NCBI GenBank assembly: GCA_033763735.1
Contig: JANRJY010000061.1
Span: forward strand, 1 to 48,838
DNA length: 48,838 nucleotides
Direction: 5' to 3'
From: JANRJY01 sp033763735
GTDB lineage: Bacteria; Bacteroidota; Bacteroidia; Cytophagales; UBA9547
Positions within the stretch are counted from its first letter, which is position 1, and each line of letters begins with the position of its first letter. The position numbers and the translations under genes are program-made. Positions 33,634 to 42,738 of this stretch are shown here, one piece after another. Below the pieces are notes generated by a model. It was given only the letters and a program-made list of their open reading frames with translations. It ran no database searches and had not been told where the DNA came from.

Positions 33634-35157
33634 ATGCAAAATTTAAGCGAACAAGAGCTTATTCGCAGGCAATCAAGAGAAGAAATTATAAAATTAGGCA
33701 TCAATCCTTACCCAGCTGAGCCATTTGAAGTAAACACTACTTCTGAGGAAATACTTAGTGGATTTCCGGTTGCTCCCGAAAAATATACCCAAGTTCAAAT
33801 TGCCGGAAGGTTAATGACTCGCAGAATAATGGGTAATGCATCATTTGCGGTTTTGCAAGATGGAGTTGGTAAAATCCAAATTTACATTCGCAGAGATGAT
33901 ATATGCCCCGGAGAAGACAAAACACTTTACAATACGGTGTTTAAAAAAATGATGGATGTCGGTGATATATTGGGTATCAAAGGCTATGTTTTTTCCACTC
34001 AAACAGGCGAAACAACCATACATGTTTCAGAATTAAAATTATTAAGTAAATGCATCAAGCCATTACCAATTGTCAAGGAAGCTACTGACGAAGAAGGAAA
34101 TAATATGGTGTTTGACGCGGTTTCAGATCCAGAATTCAAATATCGTCAACGATATGTGGATTTGATTATCAACCGAAATGTTAAGGATACTTTTATCAAA
34201 CGAACTTTAATGATTAAAACCATTCGTGATTTCTTGAATGAGCATGGTGCATTGGAGGTAGATACACCTGTTTTGCAAAATATTCCGGGAGGTGCAGCTG
34301 CTCGTCCATTTATTACTCATCACAATGCTTTAGATGTTCCTTTTTATTTGCGTATTGCTAATGAATTGTTTTTGAAACGATTAATTGTAGGTGGATTTGA
34401 ATGGGTTTATGAGTTTTCCAGAAATTTCAGAAATGAAGGAATGGATCGTACACACAATCCTGAATTCACAATACTTGAGTTTTATGTAGCTTATAAGGAT
34501 TATTTCTGGATGATGGAGTTCACAGAAAAACTTCTTGAAAAAGTGGCTTTGACTCTTCACGGCACTACCGAAGTGGTGGTAGGTAATCAAACGATTAACT
34601 TTAAGGCTCCTTTCAAACGCATAACCATATTTGAAGCAATAGCTGAAAAAACAGGCACTGATATTAGTGAAATGAATGAAGAAGGGTTAAGAAGTTTTTG
34701 TGCTAAGCAAGGCATTCATGTTGAAAACAGCATGGGCAAAGGCAAATTGATTGACGAGATATTTGGTGCCACTTCAGAGAAAAGCTTTATTCAACCAACA
34801 TTCATTACAGATTATCCTGAAGAAATGAGCCCACTTACTAAAAAACATAGAAGTAAACCTGGTTTGGTTGAAAGATTTGAATTGATGATCAATGGCAAAG
34901 AAGTAGCGAATGCATATAGTGAGTTAAATGACCCTATTGATCAAATGGAACGCTTTCAGGAACAAGTTAAATTGATGGAAAGAGGTGATGACGAGGCAAT
35001 GTTTATTGACAATGATTTTGTTCGTGCTCTTGAGTATGGAATGCCACCTACGGCTGGTATCGGTATCGGTATTGATCGGTTGTGTATGCTTATGACCAAT
35101 CAGCCATCCATTCAGGATGTATTGTTGTTTCCACACATGCGTCCAGAAAAGTTTTAG
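33634..35157 (+). CDS. lysS: Lysine--tRNA ligase (class II)
   Basis: This 507-aa class II aminoacyl-tRNA synthetase charges tRNA-Lys. The N-terminal OB-fold anticodon domain (VQIAGRLMTRRIMGNASFAVLQD) is followed by the catalytic core: motif 2 at FRNEGMDRTHNPEFT and motif 3 at GIGIGIDRLCML. The C-terminus ends in DVLLFPHMRP. The length is standard; no additional domain is fused. The start ATG 33634 is supported by the promoter position. It converges on birA with a 26-nt gap that contains a palindrome. Confidence 0.96.
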   Translation: MQNLSEQELIRRQSREEIIKLGINPYPAEPFEVNTTSEEILSGFPVAPEKYTQVQIAGRLMTRRIMGNASFAVLQDGVGKIQIYIRRDDICPGEDKTLYNTVFKKMMDVGDILGIKGYVFSTQTGETTIHVSELKLLSKCIKPLPIVKEATDEEGNNMVFDAVSDPEFKYRQRYVDLIINRNVKDTFIKRTLMIKTIRDFLNEHGALEVDTPVLQNIPGGAAARPFITHHNALDVPFYLRIANELFLKRLIVGGFEWVYEFSRNFRNEGMDRTHNPEFTILEFYVAYKDYFWMMEFTEKLLEKVALTLHGTTEVVVGNQTINFKAPFKRITIFEAIAEKTGTDISEMNEEGLRSFCAKQGIHVENSMGKGKLIDEIFGATSEKSFIQPTFITDYPEEMSPLTKKHRSKPGLVERFELMINGKEVANAYSELNDPIDQMERFQEQVKLMERGDDEAMFIDNDFVRALEYGMPPTAGIGIGIDRLCMLMTNQPSIQDVLLFPHMRPEKF

Positions 35158-35179
35158 CAGGCTGTGAATGATTACTTGA

Positions 35180-35201
35180 GAGATTAAATTAATTTAATCT
35201 C
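35180..35201. terminator. 22-nt perfect palindrome between convergent lysS and birA
   Basis: GAGATTAAATT is followed directly by its complement (35180-35201). It overlaps the birA stop codon. It could form a weak AT-rich hairpin acting on both transcripts, or be a protein site; there is no clear U-run. Confidence 0.4.
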
Positions 35202-35927
35202 CTTCTTATCAAATATTTTTACACCAAATGGAGTTTGAACTTTGATTTTGCCTTCATCTGTCAGGTCAATGATAGAGCCTTCAAATATTTCATCTTCTGT
35301 TTTGTAAGTGAGTTTTTGCTTGTAACCCAGCAAATTTTCAAGGTATGTTTTTCTTAAATTATTTTTGACGCTAAGCGATTCATTAATGGATTTGCAGCAT
35401 TGTTCAAGTACATTTTGCAAATCAAATTCTTGGTTTTGTATTAGGTTTAATGACGTGGCATTGAGGTATTTAAAGTCTTTTTGGTTGATGTTGAGCCCAA
35501 TACCAACAACCAGTATTTGTTTTTTATCATTTTGGTAAATATTCTCAATGAGTATGCCTCCCAGTTTTTTTCTGTTCCAAATAATATCGTTAGGCCATTT
35601 CAAAAGAATTTTTTCAGGTTTTAGAATACTATTAATTGAATTTAATAAACCTACCGAAACAGCCATATTCACATCAAACATTTCGCTATTTGTAAGCTCT
35701 TTTGATTCGAGTATAATACTGAAAGTTAAGTTTTGATTTGGCTCAGTTAACCACGTATTTCCCCTCTGGCCTCTACCTGCAGTTTGGTGGCTTGTAATAA
35801 TAATTTGACCATTGGTAAATTTATTTTCCTTGATTAATTGCTTAGCCAAATCATTCGTTGAATGACATTGTGGCAGAAAAAATAAGTCTTTGCCAATAAT
35901 TCCGAAAGGATTAAAATTTTTGAACAA
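35184..35927 (-). CDS. birA: Biotin--[acetyl-CoA-carboxylase] ligase
   Basis: This 247-aa protein activates biotin with ATP and attaches it to the carboxyl carrier protein. The catalytic motif GRGQRGNTW and upstream CHSTNDLA identify it. KWPNDIIWNRKKLGGILIE and the VGIGLNIN strand follow. There is no N-terminal helix-turn-helix, so it is a ligase only, not a repressor. The start appears to be a TTG at 35927: a stop codon lies three codons upstream, and no ATG occurs before the substrate-binding STND motif. The gene diverges from rsfS with a 43-nt gap, an arrangement I know from other Bacteroidota. Confidence 0.9.
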   Translation of the reverse strand: MFKNFNPFGIIGKDLFFLPQCHSTNDLAKQLIKENKFTNGQIIITSHQTAGRGQRGNTWLTEPNQNLTFSIILESKELTNSEMFDVNMAVSVGLLNSINSILKPEKILLKWPNDIIWNRKKLGGILIENIYQNDKKQILVVGIGLNINQKDFKYLNATSLNLIQNQEFDLQNVLEQCCKSINESLSVKNNLRKTYLENLLGYKQKLTYKTEDEIFEGSIIDLTDEGKIKVQTPFGVKIFDKKEIKLI

Positions 35928-35937
35928 GATAAATTAT

Positions 35938-35945
35938 TAGTTTTG
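35938..35945 (+). promoter_or_regulatory. TAnnTTTG promoter of rsfS-ftsH
   Basis: TAGTTTTG is a perfect -7 match, ending 25 nt before the rsfS ATG. A TTTG at 35919-35922 (15-nt spacer) lies inside the birA start region. Confidence 0.6.
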
Positions 35946-35970
35946 CTGTTTGCAATTTTAATAAGTATTA

Positions 35971-36339
35971 ATGAGAAAAAAGAAACCTTTAGGAGATTCA
36001 GAACAAATATGTGAACTTGTAGTCAAAGGATTGCAGGAGAAAAAAGGCGAAGATATTGCGGTTATTGACCTCAGAACGTTGAAAAATGCCGTTTCTGACT
36101 TTTTCGTTGTCTGTTCAGGAACCAGTGGAACCCATATCGATTCGCTTTCCGATTCTGTTGAGGATATAGTGCATAAAGGTATTGACGCATGGCCTTGGCA
36201 TTCGGAGGGTCGCGAAAATAAGGAATGGATTTTGTTAGACTATGTAAATGTTGTCGCTCATATTTTCATAAAAGATCGAAGAGAATTTTACGGAATTGAA
36301 GAACTTTGGAGTGATGCTCCAATAAAAAAGTACAATTAA
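35971..36339 (+). CDS. rsfS: Ribosomal silencing factor RsfS
   Basis: This 122-aa protein of the Iojap/DUF143 family binds ribosomal protein uL14 and blocks subunit joining during starvation. Recognisable stretches are SDFFVVCSGTSGTHIDSL, DAWPWHSEGRENKEWILLDY and VAHIFIKDRREFYGIEELW. The length is typical. ftsH follows after 66 nt on the same strand with no terminator between, so the two probably form an operon driven by the TAGTTTTG promoter. Confidence 0.93.
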   Translation: MRKKKPLGDSEQICELVVKGLQEKKGEDIAVIDLRTLKNAVSDFFVVCSGTSGTHIDSLSDSVEDIVHKGIDAWPWHSEGRENKEWILLDYVNVVAHIFIKDRREFYGIEELWSDAPIKKYN

Positions 36340-36405
36340 AAACTATTTCACACTTTAAGTTGTTTTAAAAGGAAGCATCTTTAGGGGCAGATTAAATAAA
36401 ATACA

Positions 36406-38589
36406 ATGGCTGAAAACAAATTAAAAGAGCAGGAAAACGGTAAAGAGGTTGCAAACAAAAAGGAAACTAAAAAACCCGAAGCTCCTAAAAAAAGAAAAAT
36501 TGGCAATGGATTGCCATTAATTGGTGATGACCACCCAAACAACCCGTTTTCGGGTCGAAATAACAAAAAGCCAAGCGGAACCAATTTTCAAACTTACCTC
36601 ATTATTGGTTTGATGGTGTTTTTTGCCATCATTATATATCTTACAAGGTCTGTAGCTACGATTGAAATTACTCAAAAGAGATTTGAGGACATGATGTTAA
36701 GCCTTGATGTAAAAGAAGTAGTAATTGTGAACGACCGTACTGTAGAGGTTTCTCTTCGTGAAGAAGCACTCAACAATAAAAAATATAAAGATGAACTATC
36801 CGAAAGAGGTCCACTTCCAATTGTACAAGGTCCTCATTACAGGTTTCAAATAATTTCTCCGGAGTCGTTCAAAACCGATTTTGAAAAAATTAACAAAAGT
36901 ATTTCTAAAGACAAGCAAATAGGCTACAAAGTAGCAGATAGAGATAATTTTATGAACCAATTATTCAATTGGGGATTTTTTATTCTGATAGCCGTAGGAT
37001 TTTGGTATATGATGCGCAGAATGTCAAATTCGGCTCCCGGAGGGCAAATATTTAATATTGGCAAATCAAGAGCAGCCCTATTTGATGCAGATAATAAAGT
37101 TAAAATCACTTTTGCTGATGTTGCAGGGTTAGATGAAGCCAAAGAAGAAGTAAAAGAAATAGTAGATTTCCTCCAAAACCCAACCAAGTTTACCACTCTT
37201 GGCGGCAAAATCCCAAAAGGAGCATTACTAGTAGGTCCTCCCGGAACTGGTAAAACTTTGTTAGCTAAGGCGGTAGCTGGAGAAGCTGAAGTACCTTTCT
37301 TTTCACTTTCAGGTTCTGATTTTGTCGAAATGTTCGTTGGAGTAGGAGCTGCACGTGTGCGTGACCTTTTCAAACAAGCCAAAGAAAAAGCACCTTGTAT
37401 CATTTTTATTGATGAAATAGATGCCATAGGTCGTCACAGAGGCAGAGGAATGACTATGGGATCTAATGATGAAAGAGAAAACACTTTAAACTCATTGCTG
37501 GTGGAGATGGATGGTTTTGGAACAGATTCAGGTGTAATAATTCTTGCTGCAACTAATCGACCGGATGTATTAGATTCTGCACTGCTTCGCCCAGGAAGAT
37601 TTGACCGACAAATTTCGATTGACAAACCGGATATTAAAGGCAGAGAAGCTATTTTTAAAGTACACATGGAGCCGCTTACACTTGCAGAAGATGTAGACAC
37701 AAAACGTTTGGCAGGTCAAACTCCCGGATTTGCCGGAGCCGAAATCATGAATGTGTGTAACGAAGCGGCATTGATTGCGGCTCGTAATAACAAAGAAAAA
37801 ATTGATATGGTTGATTTTCAGGCAGCAATTGACAGAGTTATAGGTGGACTTGAAAAGAAATCCAAAATTATCTCTCCCGAAGAAAAACTGATTGTTGCAT
37901 ACCATGAAGCCGGTCATGCCGTAGCTGGTTGGTTTTTGGAACATGCTGATCCTTTAGTAAAAGTGAGTATTGTGCCACGTGGAATTGCAGCATTAGGTTA
38001 CGCTCAATATTTACCCAAAGAACAATTCTTATACACTGTTGAGCAACTATTTGACGAAATGTGTATGACAATAGGTGGTAGGGTTGCTGAAGACATCGTA
38101 TTCGGAAAAATATCGACAGGTGCATTAAGTGATTTGGAGCGTATCACCAAAATGGCTTACAGCATTGTAACCGTGTATGGTATGAACAAAAAAATAGGCA
38201 ATGTAAGCTTTTATGATTCCAAAGGAAGTGAATATACTTTCACTAAACCTTACTCAGAAGCCACTGCCCAAACAATTGATGAAGAAGTTCGCAACTTAAT
38301 TAATGATGCATACCAATTTACTAAAAAGTTGCTCATCGAAAAAAGAGACAAACTTGAAACCATAGCTCAAGAATTGTTGAAACGTGAAATCATTTTCCAA
38401 CACGATTTGGAAGGACTTATTGGTAAACGACCTTTTGAAAAACAAACCACTTATCAGGAATTTATAAATGCAACTACGCCAGCTCCGGCAGCAGAAAACG
38501 GAACAGCATCTACACCTGAAGGACATGATATTCAAGAATCGGGAACAGTAAATGAGCAACCTGAAGAGGCAAAACAAACCACTGCCTAA
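36406..38589 (+). CDS. ftsH: ATP-dependent zinc metalloprotease FtsH
   Basis: This 727-aa membrane AAA+ protease degrades membrane and regulatory proteins. A charged N-terminal tail (about 65 aa) precedes the first membrane helix (YLIIGLMVFFAIIIYL). A periplasmic domain and a second helix (FFILIAVGFWYMM near 185) follow. The AAA+ domain has GPPGTGKT (near residue 276), Walker B IIFIDEIDAIG and SRH RPGRFDRQI. The zinc site is HEAGH (His500 and His504) with the third ligand in the ALSDLERIT region. A proline/glutamate-rich tail ends the protein. The N-terminal extension of about 65 polar residues is longer than in E. coli FtsH. A strong terminator follows. Confidence 0.95.
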   Translation: MAENKLKEQENGKEVANKKETKKPEAPKKRKIGNGLPLIGDDHPNNPFSGRNNKKPSGTNFQTYLIIGLMVFFAIIIYLTRSVATIEITQKRFEDMMLSLDVKEVVIVNDRTVEVSLREEALNNKKYKDELSERGPLPIVQGPHYRFQIISPESFKTDFEKINKSISKDKQIGYKVADRDNFMNQLFNWGFFILIAVGFWYMMRRMSNSAPGGQIFNIGKSRAALFDADNKVKITFADVAGLDEAKEEVKEIVDFLQNPTKFTTLGGKIPKGALLVGPPGTGKTLLAKAVAGEAEVPFFSLSGSDFVEMFVGVGAARVRDLFKQAKEKAPCIIFIDEIDAIGRHRGRGMTMGSNDERENTLNSLLVEMDGFGTDSGVIILAATNRPDVLDSALLRPGRFDRQISIDKPDIKGREAIFKVHMEPLTLAEDVDTKRLAGQTPGFAGAEIMNVCNEAALIAARNNKEKIDMVDFQAAIDRVIGGLEKKSKIISPEEKLIVAYHEAGHAVAGWFLEHADPLVKVSIVPRGIAALGYAQYLPKEQFLYTVEQLFDEMCMTIGGRVAEDIVFGKISTGALSDLERITKMAYSIVTVYGMNKKIGNVSFYDSKGSEYTFTKPYSEATAQTIDEEVRNLINDAYQFTKKLLIEKRDKLETIAQELLKREIIFQHDLEGLIGKRPFEKQTTYQEFINATTPAPAAENGTASTPEGHDIQESGTVNEQPEEAKQTTA

Positions 38590-38632
38590 ATAAAATATTT
38601 TTTTATTGTGATTTTGAAGTAAGTTAATATGC

Positions 38633-38662
38633 AAAAAGCACAGAACATGTTCTGTGCTTTTT
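38633..38662. terminator. Strong terminator after ftsH (30-nt perfect palindrome)
   Basis: Perfectly symmetric arms (AAAAAGCACAGAACA and its complement) run with no separate loop, followed by TTGTTTTA. The A-run before and T-run after mean it could work in both directions. It separates ftsH from the TonB receptor gene. Confidence 0.88.
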
Positions 38663-38702
38663 TTGTTTTATCTTGAGAAATTAAAAAATAAACTAAAAAA
38701 AC

Positions 38703-38733
38703 TTTTGAACTAAAAATAGTTTCCTTAGTTTTG
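38703..38733 (+). promoter_or_regulatory. Promoter of the TonB receptor/DUF4249 pair
   Basis: TTTTG at 38703-38707 (-33) and TAGTTTTG at 38726-38733 (-7) are separated by 18 nt. This is the best two-part match to the Bacteroidota sigma-ABfr consensus in the window, 22 nt before the ATG. Confidence 0.75.
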
Positions 38734-38755
38734 TGTCACCAAACCTTAATTCCTT

Positions 38756-41215
38756 ATGATTCAAATAGTACGCATGTACATTGTATTAGCGTTTTTGTTT
38801 TTGGCCAATTTATTATGGGCTCAAAAAAAATATACCATCAGCGGATATATAAAAGACAATAAAAATGGTGAGGATTTAATCGGAGCTACCATTATTGCCG
38901 TAGAAACCAAGCAAGCCACCTCTACCAATGCTTATGGTTTCTTTTCACTTACCTTAACTGAAGGCACTTATACTATCAAAACGGAATATGTAGGTTATAA
39001 ATCCATTGAGAAAAAGATAAACTTAACTCAAAACATCACTCAAAACTTTAATATATCGGAGGAAGCGATACTTACAGAAGAAGTGTTGGTAACAGAGCGT
39101 AAAGTAGATGCGAATGTGAGTGAACTGAAAATGAGTAAAGTTGAAATGAACATGGGTCAGCTTAAAAAACTACCTGCATTGTTTGGCGAACCTGATATCA
39201 TTAAACTTGTACAATTACAACCGGGAGTAGTATCGGCAGGAGAAGGAACCGGTGCCTTTTTTGTTAGGGGTGGAGCAGCCGATCAAAATTTGATATTATA
39301 TGATGAGGCTCCCGTATATGACCCTTCACATGTGGGTGGACTGCTTTCGGCTTTTAATAGTTCTATTGTTAAATCTTCGGATTTGTACAAGGGAGGCATA
39401 CCTGCAAATTATGGAGGCCGATTGTCAAGTGTATTGGACATTCGTTCTATTGATGGCAATAACAGAAGACCCGAAGGAGGCGTATCTATTGGTTTGTTGG
39501 CTACCAGAGCCAATATTCAAGGACCTATAGGGCCACAACTATTTCAAAATCACAGAAAATTCAATGATTCTACGGGCAAATTGGAGTTTATTGAAAGAGC
39601 ACCGGCAAAAGCATCATTTATGCTGTCGGCAAGGCGTTCCTTTGTAGGTTATTTATTTCAATTACAGCCCAATACCCGCAACAATGATGTATATTTTTAT
39701 GACATCAATGCCAAGGTGAATTACAACATAGATGCAAAAAATAGAGTTTTCGTTTCAGGATATTTTGGACGTGATGTATTGAAGTTTGGTACGGCTTTCA
39801 CTTTTGATTGGGGAAATAGTACAGGAACCGTTCGATGGAATCATATTTTCAACTCAAAACTATTTTCAAACACTACTTTTATAGTAAGTAACTACGATTA
39901 TTCATTAAGACTTAACAATATATTTACTTGGACGGCTGGCATATTTGAACAAAATATTAAACAAGATTTCACCTATTATATCAATCCAAAAAACACATTA
40001 ACATTTGGTGCTAATATTGCCTATCGACAATTTCAACCTGGAGATTTTAACATTCTAATCCCTGGAATATCAAGTATAAATTTACAAAGATTGGCAGCTT
40101 ATGATAATGCTATTTATATTTCAAATAAGCAAGAATTATCACCCAGAATTTCAATAGAATACGGTGCGAGATTATCGATATTTAGTAATGTTGCTTCTAA
40201 CAAAGGAAATACATTTTATAAATACGAAGACCTAAATGTAACTGGTAACCAAATTGTAAAAAAAGAACAATATGATTATGCAGCTAACCAACATATTCAA
40301 ACATTTATTAATCCTGAACCCAGATTATCAGGCAGATACATGCTTACACCATCGAGTTCGGTGAAAGCATCTTATAATCGAATGGTGCAAAATGTGCACC
40401 AAATTGTTTCCGGAATAGTGCCTCTCCCGACCAGTTTTTGGCTTCCAAGTACTCAGTATTTAAAACCACAAATAGCAGACCAAGTTGCGGGTGGTTATTT
40501 CAAAAATTTTAGGGATAATATGTTTGAATTTTCGGTTGAGGGTTTTTATAAATACATGCAAAATACTGTGGATTTTGTAGATAATGCAAATGTATTTCTT
40601 AATCCAGATTTGCCGGTGTACATCAAACAAGGTACCGGTCAATCCTATGGTGCGGAGTTATTTTTAATCAAATCAAAAGGGAAATTTACAGGACAAATTG
40701 GTTATACTTTATCATGGGCCAAAAGACAAGTTGAAGGTGTAAATCAAAATCGTGAATACTTTTCTACTTATGATAGGAGACATACTCTAAATATTGTAGC
40801 AACTTATGAAATCAGTAAGCGCTGGACTTTAGGAGCAACGTTTACCTATCAAACCGGAAGACCTGTATCCTTGGCAACTGGCAAAACTCAAATAGGTGAT
40901 ATTCCAATTAATGTTTACTCTGATAGAAATGGCTATAGATTGCCCGATTTTCACCGATTGGACTTAAGTGCCACTTTAAAATCTAAAGTAAAACCACGCA
41001 GATGGTGGAATAGTGAACTTACATTTTCGGTTTACAATGCCTATAATCGCAAAAATCCTTTCACACTCATTATTCAACCTAAAACTACAGATGTACCCAA
41101 TACGGATGGAACGGTTGCACCTGGCGACCCTATTGTAGGAACACAAGAAACTGAAGTTGTGTTGATTTATGCTTTTCCTGTTTTGCCATCTGTTTCCTAT
41201 ACCTTCAATTTCTAA
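38756..41215 (+). CDS. TonB-dependent receptor with carboxypeptidase-like N-terminal domain
   Basis: This 819-aa outer-membrane receptor has a signal peptide (LAFLFLANLLWAQ) and a CarboxypepD_reg-like beta-sandwich (YTISGYIKDNKNGEDLIGATI ... TYTIKTEYVGYKS). The plug domain holds LQPGVVSAGEGTGAFFVRGG and YDEAPVYDPSHVGGLLSAFN. A 22-strand-type barrel ends in VSYTFNF. This is the class of receptor in Bacteroidota encoded just before a DUF4249 lipoprotein, as here (3-nt gap). No SusD is present, so it is not a typical glycan system. The substrate is unknown. It has its own promoter and is insulated from ftsH by a terminator. Confidence 0.9.
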   Translation: MIQIVRMYIVLAFLFLANLLWAQKKYTISGYIKDNKNGEDLIGATIIAVETKQATSTNAYGFFSLTLTEGTYTIKTEYVGYKSIEKKINLTQNITQNFNISEEAILTEEVLVTERKVDANVSELKMSKVEMNMGQLKKLPALFGEPDIIKLVQLQPGVVSAGEGTGAFFVRGGAADQNLILYDEAPVYDPSHVGGLLSAFNSSIVKSSDLYKGGIPANYGGRLSSVLDIRSIDGNNRRPEGGVSIGLLATRANIQGPIGPQLFQNHRKFNDSTGKLEFIERAPAKASFMLSARRSFVGYLFQLQPNTRNNDVYFYDINAKVNYNIDAKNRVFVSGYFGRDVLKFGTAFTFDWGNSTGTVRWNHIFNSKLFSNTTFIVSNYDYSLRLNNIFTWTAGIFEQNIKQDFTYYINPKNTLTFGANIAYRQFQPGDFNILIPGISSINLQRLAAYDNAIYISNKQELSPRISIEYGARLSIFSNVASNKGNTFYKYEDLNVTGNQIVKKEQYDYAANQHIQTFINPEPRLSGRYMLTPSSSVKASYNRMVQNVHQIVSGIVPLPTSFWLPSTQYLKPQIADQVAGGYFKNFRDNMFEFSVEGFYKYMQNTVDFVDNANVFLNPDLPVYIKQGTGQSYGAELFLIKSKGKFTGQIGYTLSWAKRQVEGVNQNREYFSTYDRRHTLNIVATYEISKRWTLGATFTYQTGRPVSLATGKTQIGDIPINVYSDRNGYRLPDFHRLDLSATLKSKVKPRRWWNSELTFSVYNAYNRKNPFTLIIQPKTTDVPNTDGTVAPGDPIVGTQETEVVLIYAFPVLPSVSYTFNF

Positions 41216-41218
41216 AAA

Positions 41219-42160
41219 ATGAAAAAAATGAAATCGATGAAATTATATTATACACTAATAATTGTTGCAGTAATTCTATGGAGTTGCCAAATGAAGGTAA
41301 ATGACTATAAACCATCCGATAGCACGCCCAAATGGACCGTGGAAGGGTTAGTGTCTGACTCTACTGATATGCATTATGTCAAAATTTCAAAAGTCATAAA
41401 CGTTACTGAAAATGTGCCAATTCCTACTATAAACAATGCACAAGTAATTGTAAGCGGAACCGATGGAATCATTGACACATTTAAGTTGTCGTCTGAAGGC
41501 ATATATCTGCCATCCAAATTGTGGAAAGGTACGCCTGGAGCAACCTATAATTTATATGTTTCTACGCCTGACATTAACATTATTGGTTCAGAAACCATGC
41601 CTAATTACGCAAACTTTGTAATTGATAGCCTCAATCCGGTATTTAGAGAAAAGGCAGTTCAAAATCGTGTCAATAGTCCATCCGGACCCGGCAGTTACAA
41701 CGACTTATTCTTTACCGGTAAAAAATACATTAGAACTGGTGATTCCGTTTTTAGAGTTAGGCTATATGCACTCAAGGAATTACCGTATAGGGTAAATGTT
41801 TTTTCGTATTTGTACAGAAATGGTGTGCTTTGGAAACCAAATTCTCGTTATTTCATTAACAATCTACAAGAAGTTCCAATAAATAGTTTCTTTATACTGC
41901 CTCCTCCCGGTGATGGACCACCACAATTTGTACATTTTTTAAGTGGCGATACGGTTACAGTTCTTTTACAGGGCATTACCGATAGGTGTTTTGCTTACTA
42001 TGCAGGTCTCAATCAAGTATTGCAATTTGATGGTGGGCTGTTTAGTTCTCCGGCAGGAAATCCAATAAATAACTATAATAACCCAAATGTCTTTGGGTAT
42101 TTCAAAGTAGCAAGAATTGCATCTAAGAAAGTTGTGGTTCGCGATTTAGGTAAACAATAA
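41219..42160 (+). CDS. DUF4249-type lipoprotein
   Basis: This 313-aa lipoprotein has a signal peptide ending in ILWSC (Cys23), followed by KPSDSTPKWTVEGLVSDSTDMHYVKISK. That beta-rich start (a Z-shaped 'VEGLVSDS ... V.IS' pattern) and NNAQVIVSGTDG are typical of DUF4249 proteins, which are encoded next to TonB-dependent receptors. The gene begins 3 nt after the receptor stop and should be cotranscribed with it. By analogy with other receptor-associated lipoproteins it may cap or assist the barrel, but no function is established. Several ATGs (41219, 41228, 41237) could serve as the start. Confidence 0.78.
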   Translation: MKKMKSMKLYYTLIIVAVILWSCQMKVNDYKPSDSTPKWTVEGLVSDSTDMHYVKISKVINVTENVPIPTINNAQVIVSGTDGIIDTFKLSSEGIYLPSKLWKGTPGATYNLYVSTPDINIIGSETMPNYANFVIDSLNPVFREKAVQNRVNSPSGPGSYNDLFFTGKKYIRTGDSVFRVRLYALKELPYRVNVFSYLYRNGVLWKPNSRYFINNLQEVPINSFFILPPPGDGPPQFVHFLSGDTVTVLLQGITDRCFAYYAGLNQVLQFDGGLFSSPAGNPINNYNNPNVFGYFKVARIASKKVVVRDLGKQ

Positions 42161-42252
42161 AAAATTGACCTGTTTTTTTAGTTTAGGTAAAATGTACAGA
42201 TCAAGATTATTTTTAATGTCACAAAATGTGCTTTAGTGCAACCTGAAAATGT

Positions 42253-42260
42253 CATTTTTG
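42253..42260 (+). promoter_or_regulatory. Possible -7 element before the protease-like gene
   Basis: CATTTTTG is one base from TAnnTTTG and ends 18 nt before the ATG at 42279. It overlaps the frame of the earlier ATG at 42249, supporting the later start. Confidence 0.4.
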
Positions 42261-42278
42261 TATATAAATATCTTAAAA

Positions 42279-42713
42279 ATGGGTATCGTACGTGCAAATA
42301 TCGAATTATTAAACCTTAAAGATAAGCTAAACGCTGAGGACGGATATATTCAACAAAAAGATATTAGGAAAATAACTGCCAAAATGATGGTAGATAGTGA
42401 TGCGGTAATGTTGGCTATAAATGAAGAAATTAAAAACCAACTTGGGTTGAAGGCAAGAGAAAAGCAATCATTTTCTTTGGTCAATGGCCAAATAGTTGAA
42501 TTAGAAGTAGTAAGTGGCATTGAGGTGAATTTCAAAAACAGATGGTGTGTAACTGATGCAATTGTGTTGCATGGTAATACCGAACCACTTTTAGGAGCAG
42601 TTCCTATGGAATTAATGGATTTAGTAGTTGTTCCTTTTGATCAAACCCTAGATGTAAATCCAAAACATCCTAACAAACCTCAACATATGCTTGGTGGAAT
42701 AGAAAAAGCATAG
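42279..42713 (+). CDS. Clan AA aspartic-protease-like protein with altered active-site motif
   Basis: This 144-aa protein resembles the small retropepsin-like clan AA proteases of bacteria and archaea: one-domain beta fold, MMVDS..VMLAINEEIKNQLGL, VNGQIVELEVVSGIEVNFKNR, AIVLHGNTEPLLGAVPMELMDLVVVP. The catalytic motif of the family is D-[ST]-G; here it reads Asp39-Ser40-Asp41, so the glycine is replaced by aspartate through a single G-to-A change in the codon. Activity is therefore uncertain; it may be a non-catalytic relative. The start is taken as ATG 42279, not 42249, from promoter position and family alignment. It converges on the CHAT gene with a 25-nt gap. Confidence 0.65.
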   Translation: MGIVRANIELLNLKDKLNAEDGYIQQKDIRKITAKMMVDSDAVMLAINEEIKNQLGLKAREKQSFSLVNGQIVELEVVSGIEVNFKNRWCVTDAIVLHGNTEPLLGAVPMELMDLVVVPFDQTLDVNPKHPNKPQHMLGGIEKA

Positions 42714-42738
42714 AATCTTGGAAATCAAAAATTGATTC

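Noticed and set aside
36924..37427. 167-aa minus-strand frame inside ftsH
   Set aside because: It is the antisense shadow of the conserved AAA+ domain; ftsH itself is unambiguous.
42145..42191. Direct repeat TTTAGGTAAA at the end of the DUF4249 gene (42145 and 42182)
   Set aside because: Ten bases, two copies, AT-rich; likely chance.
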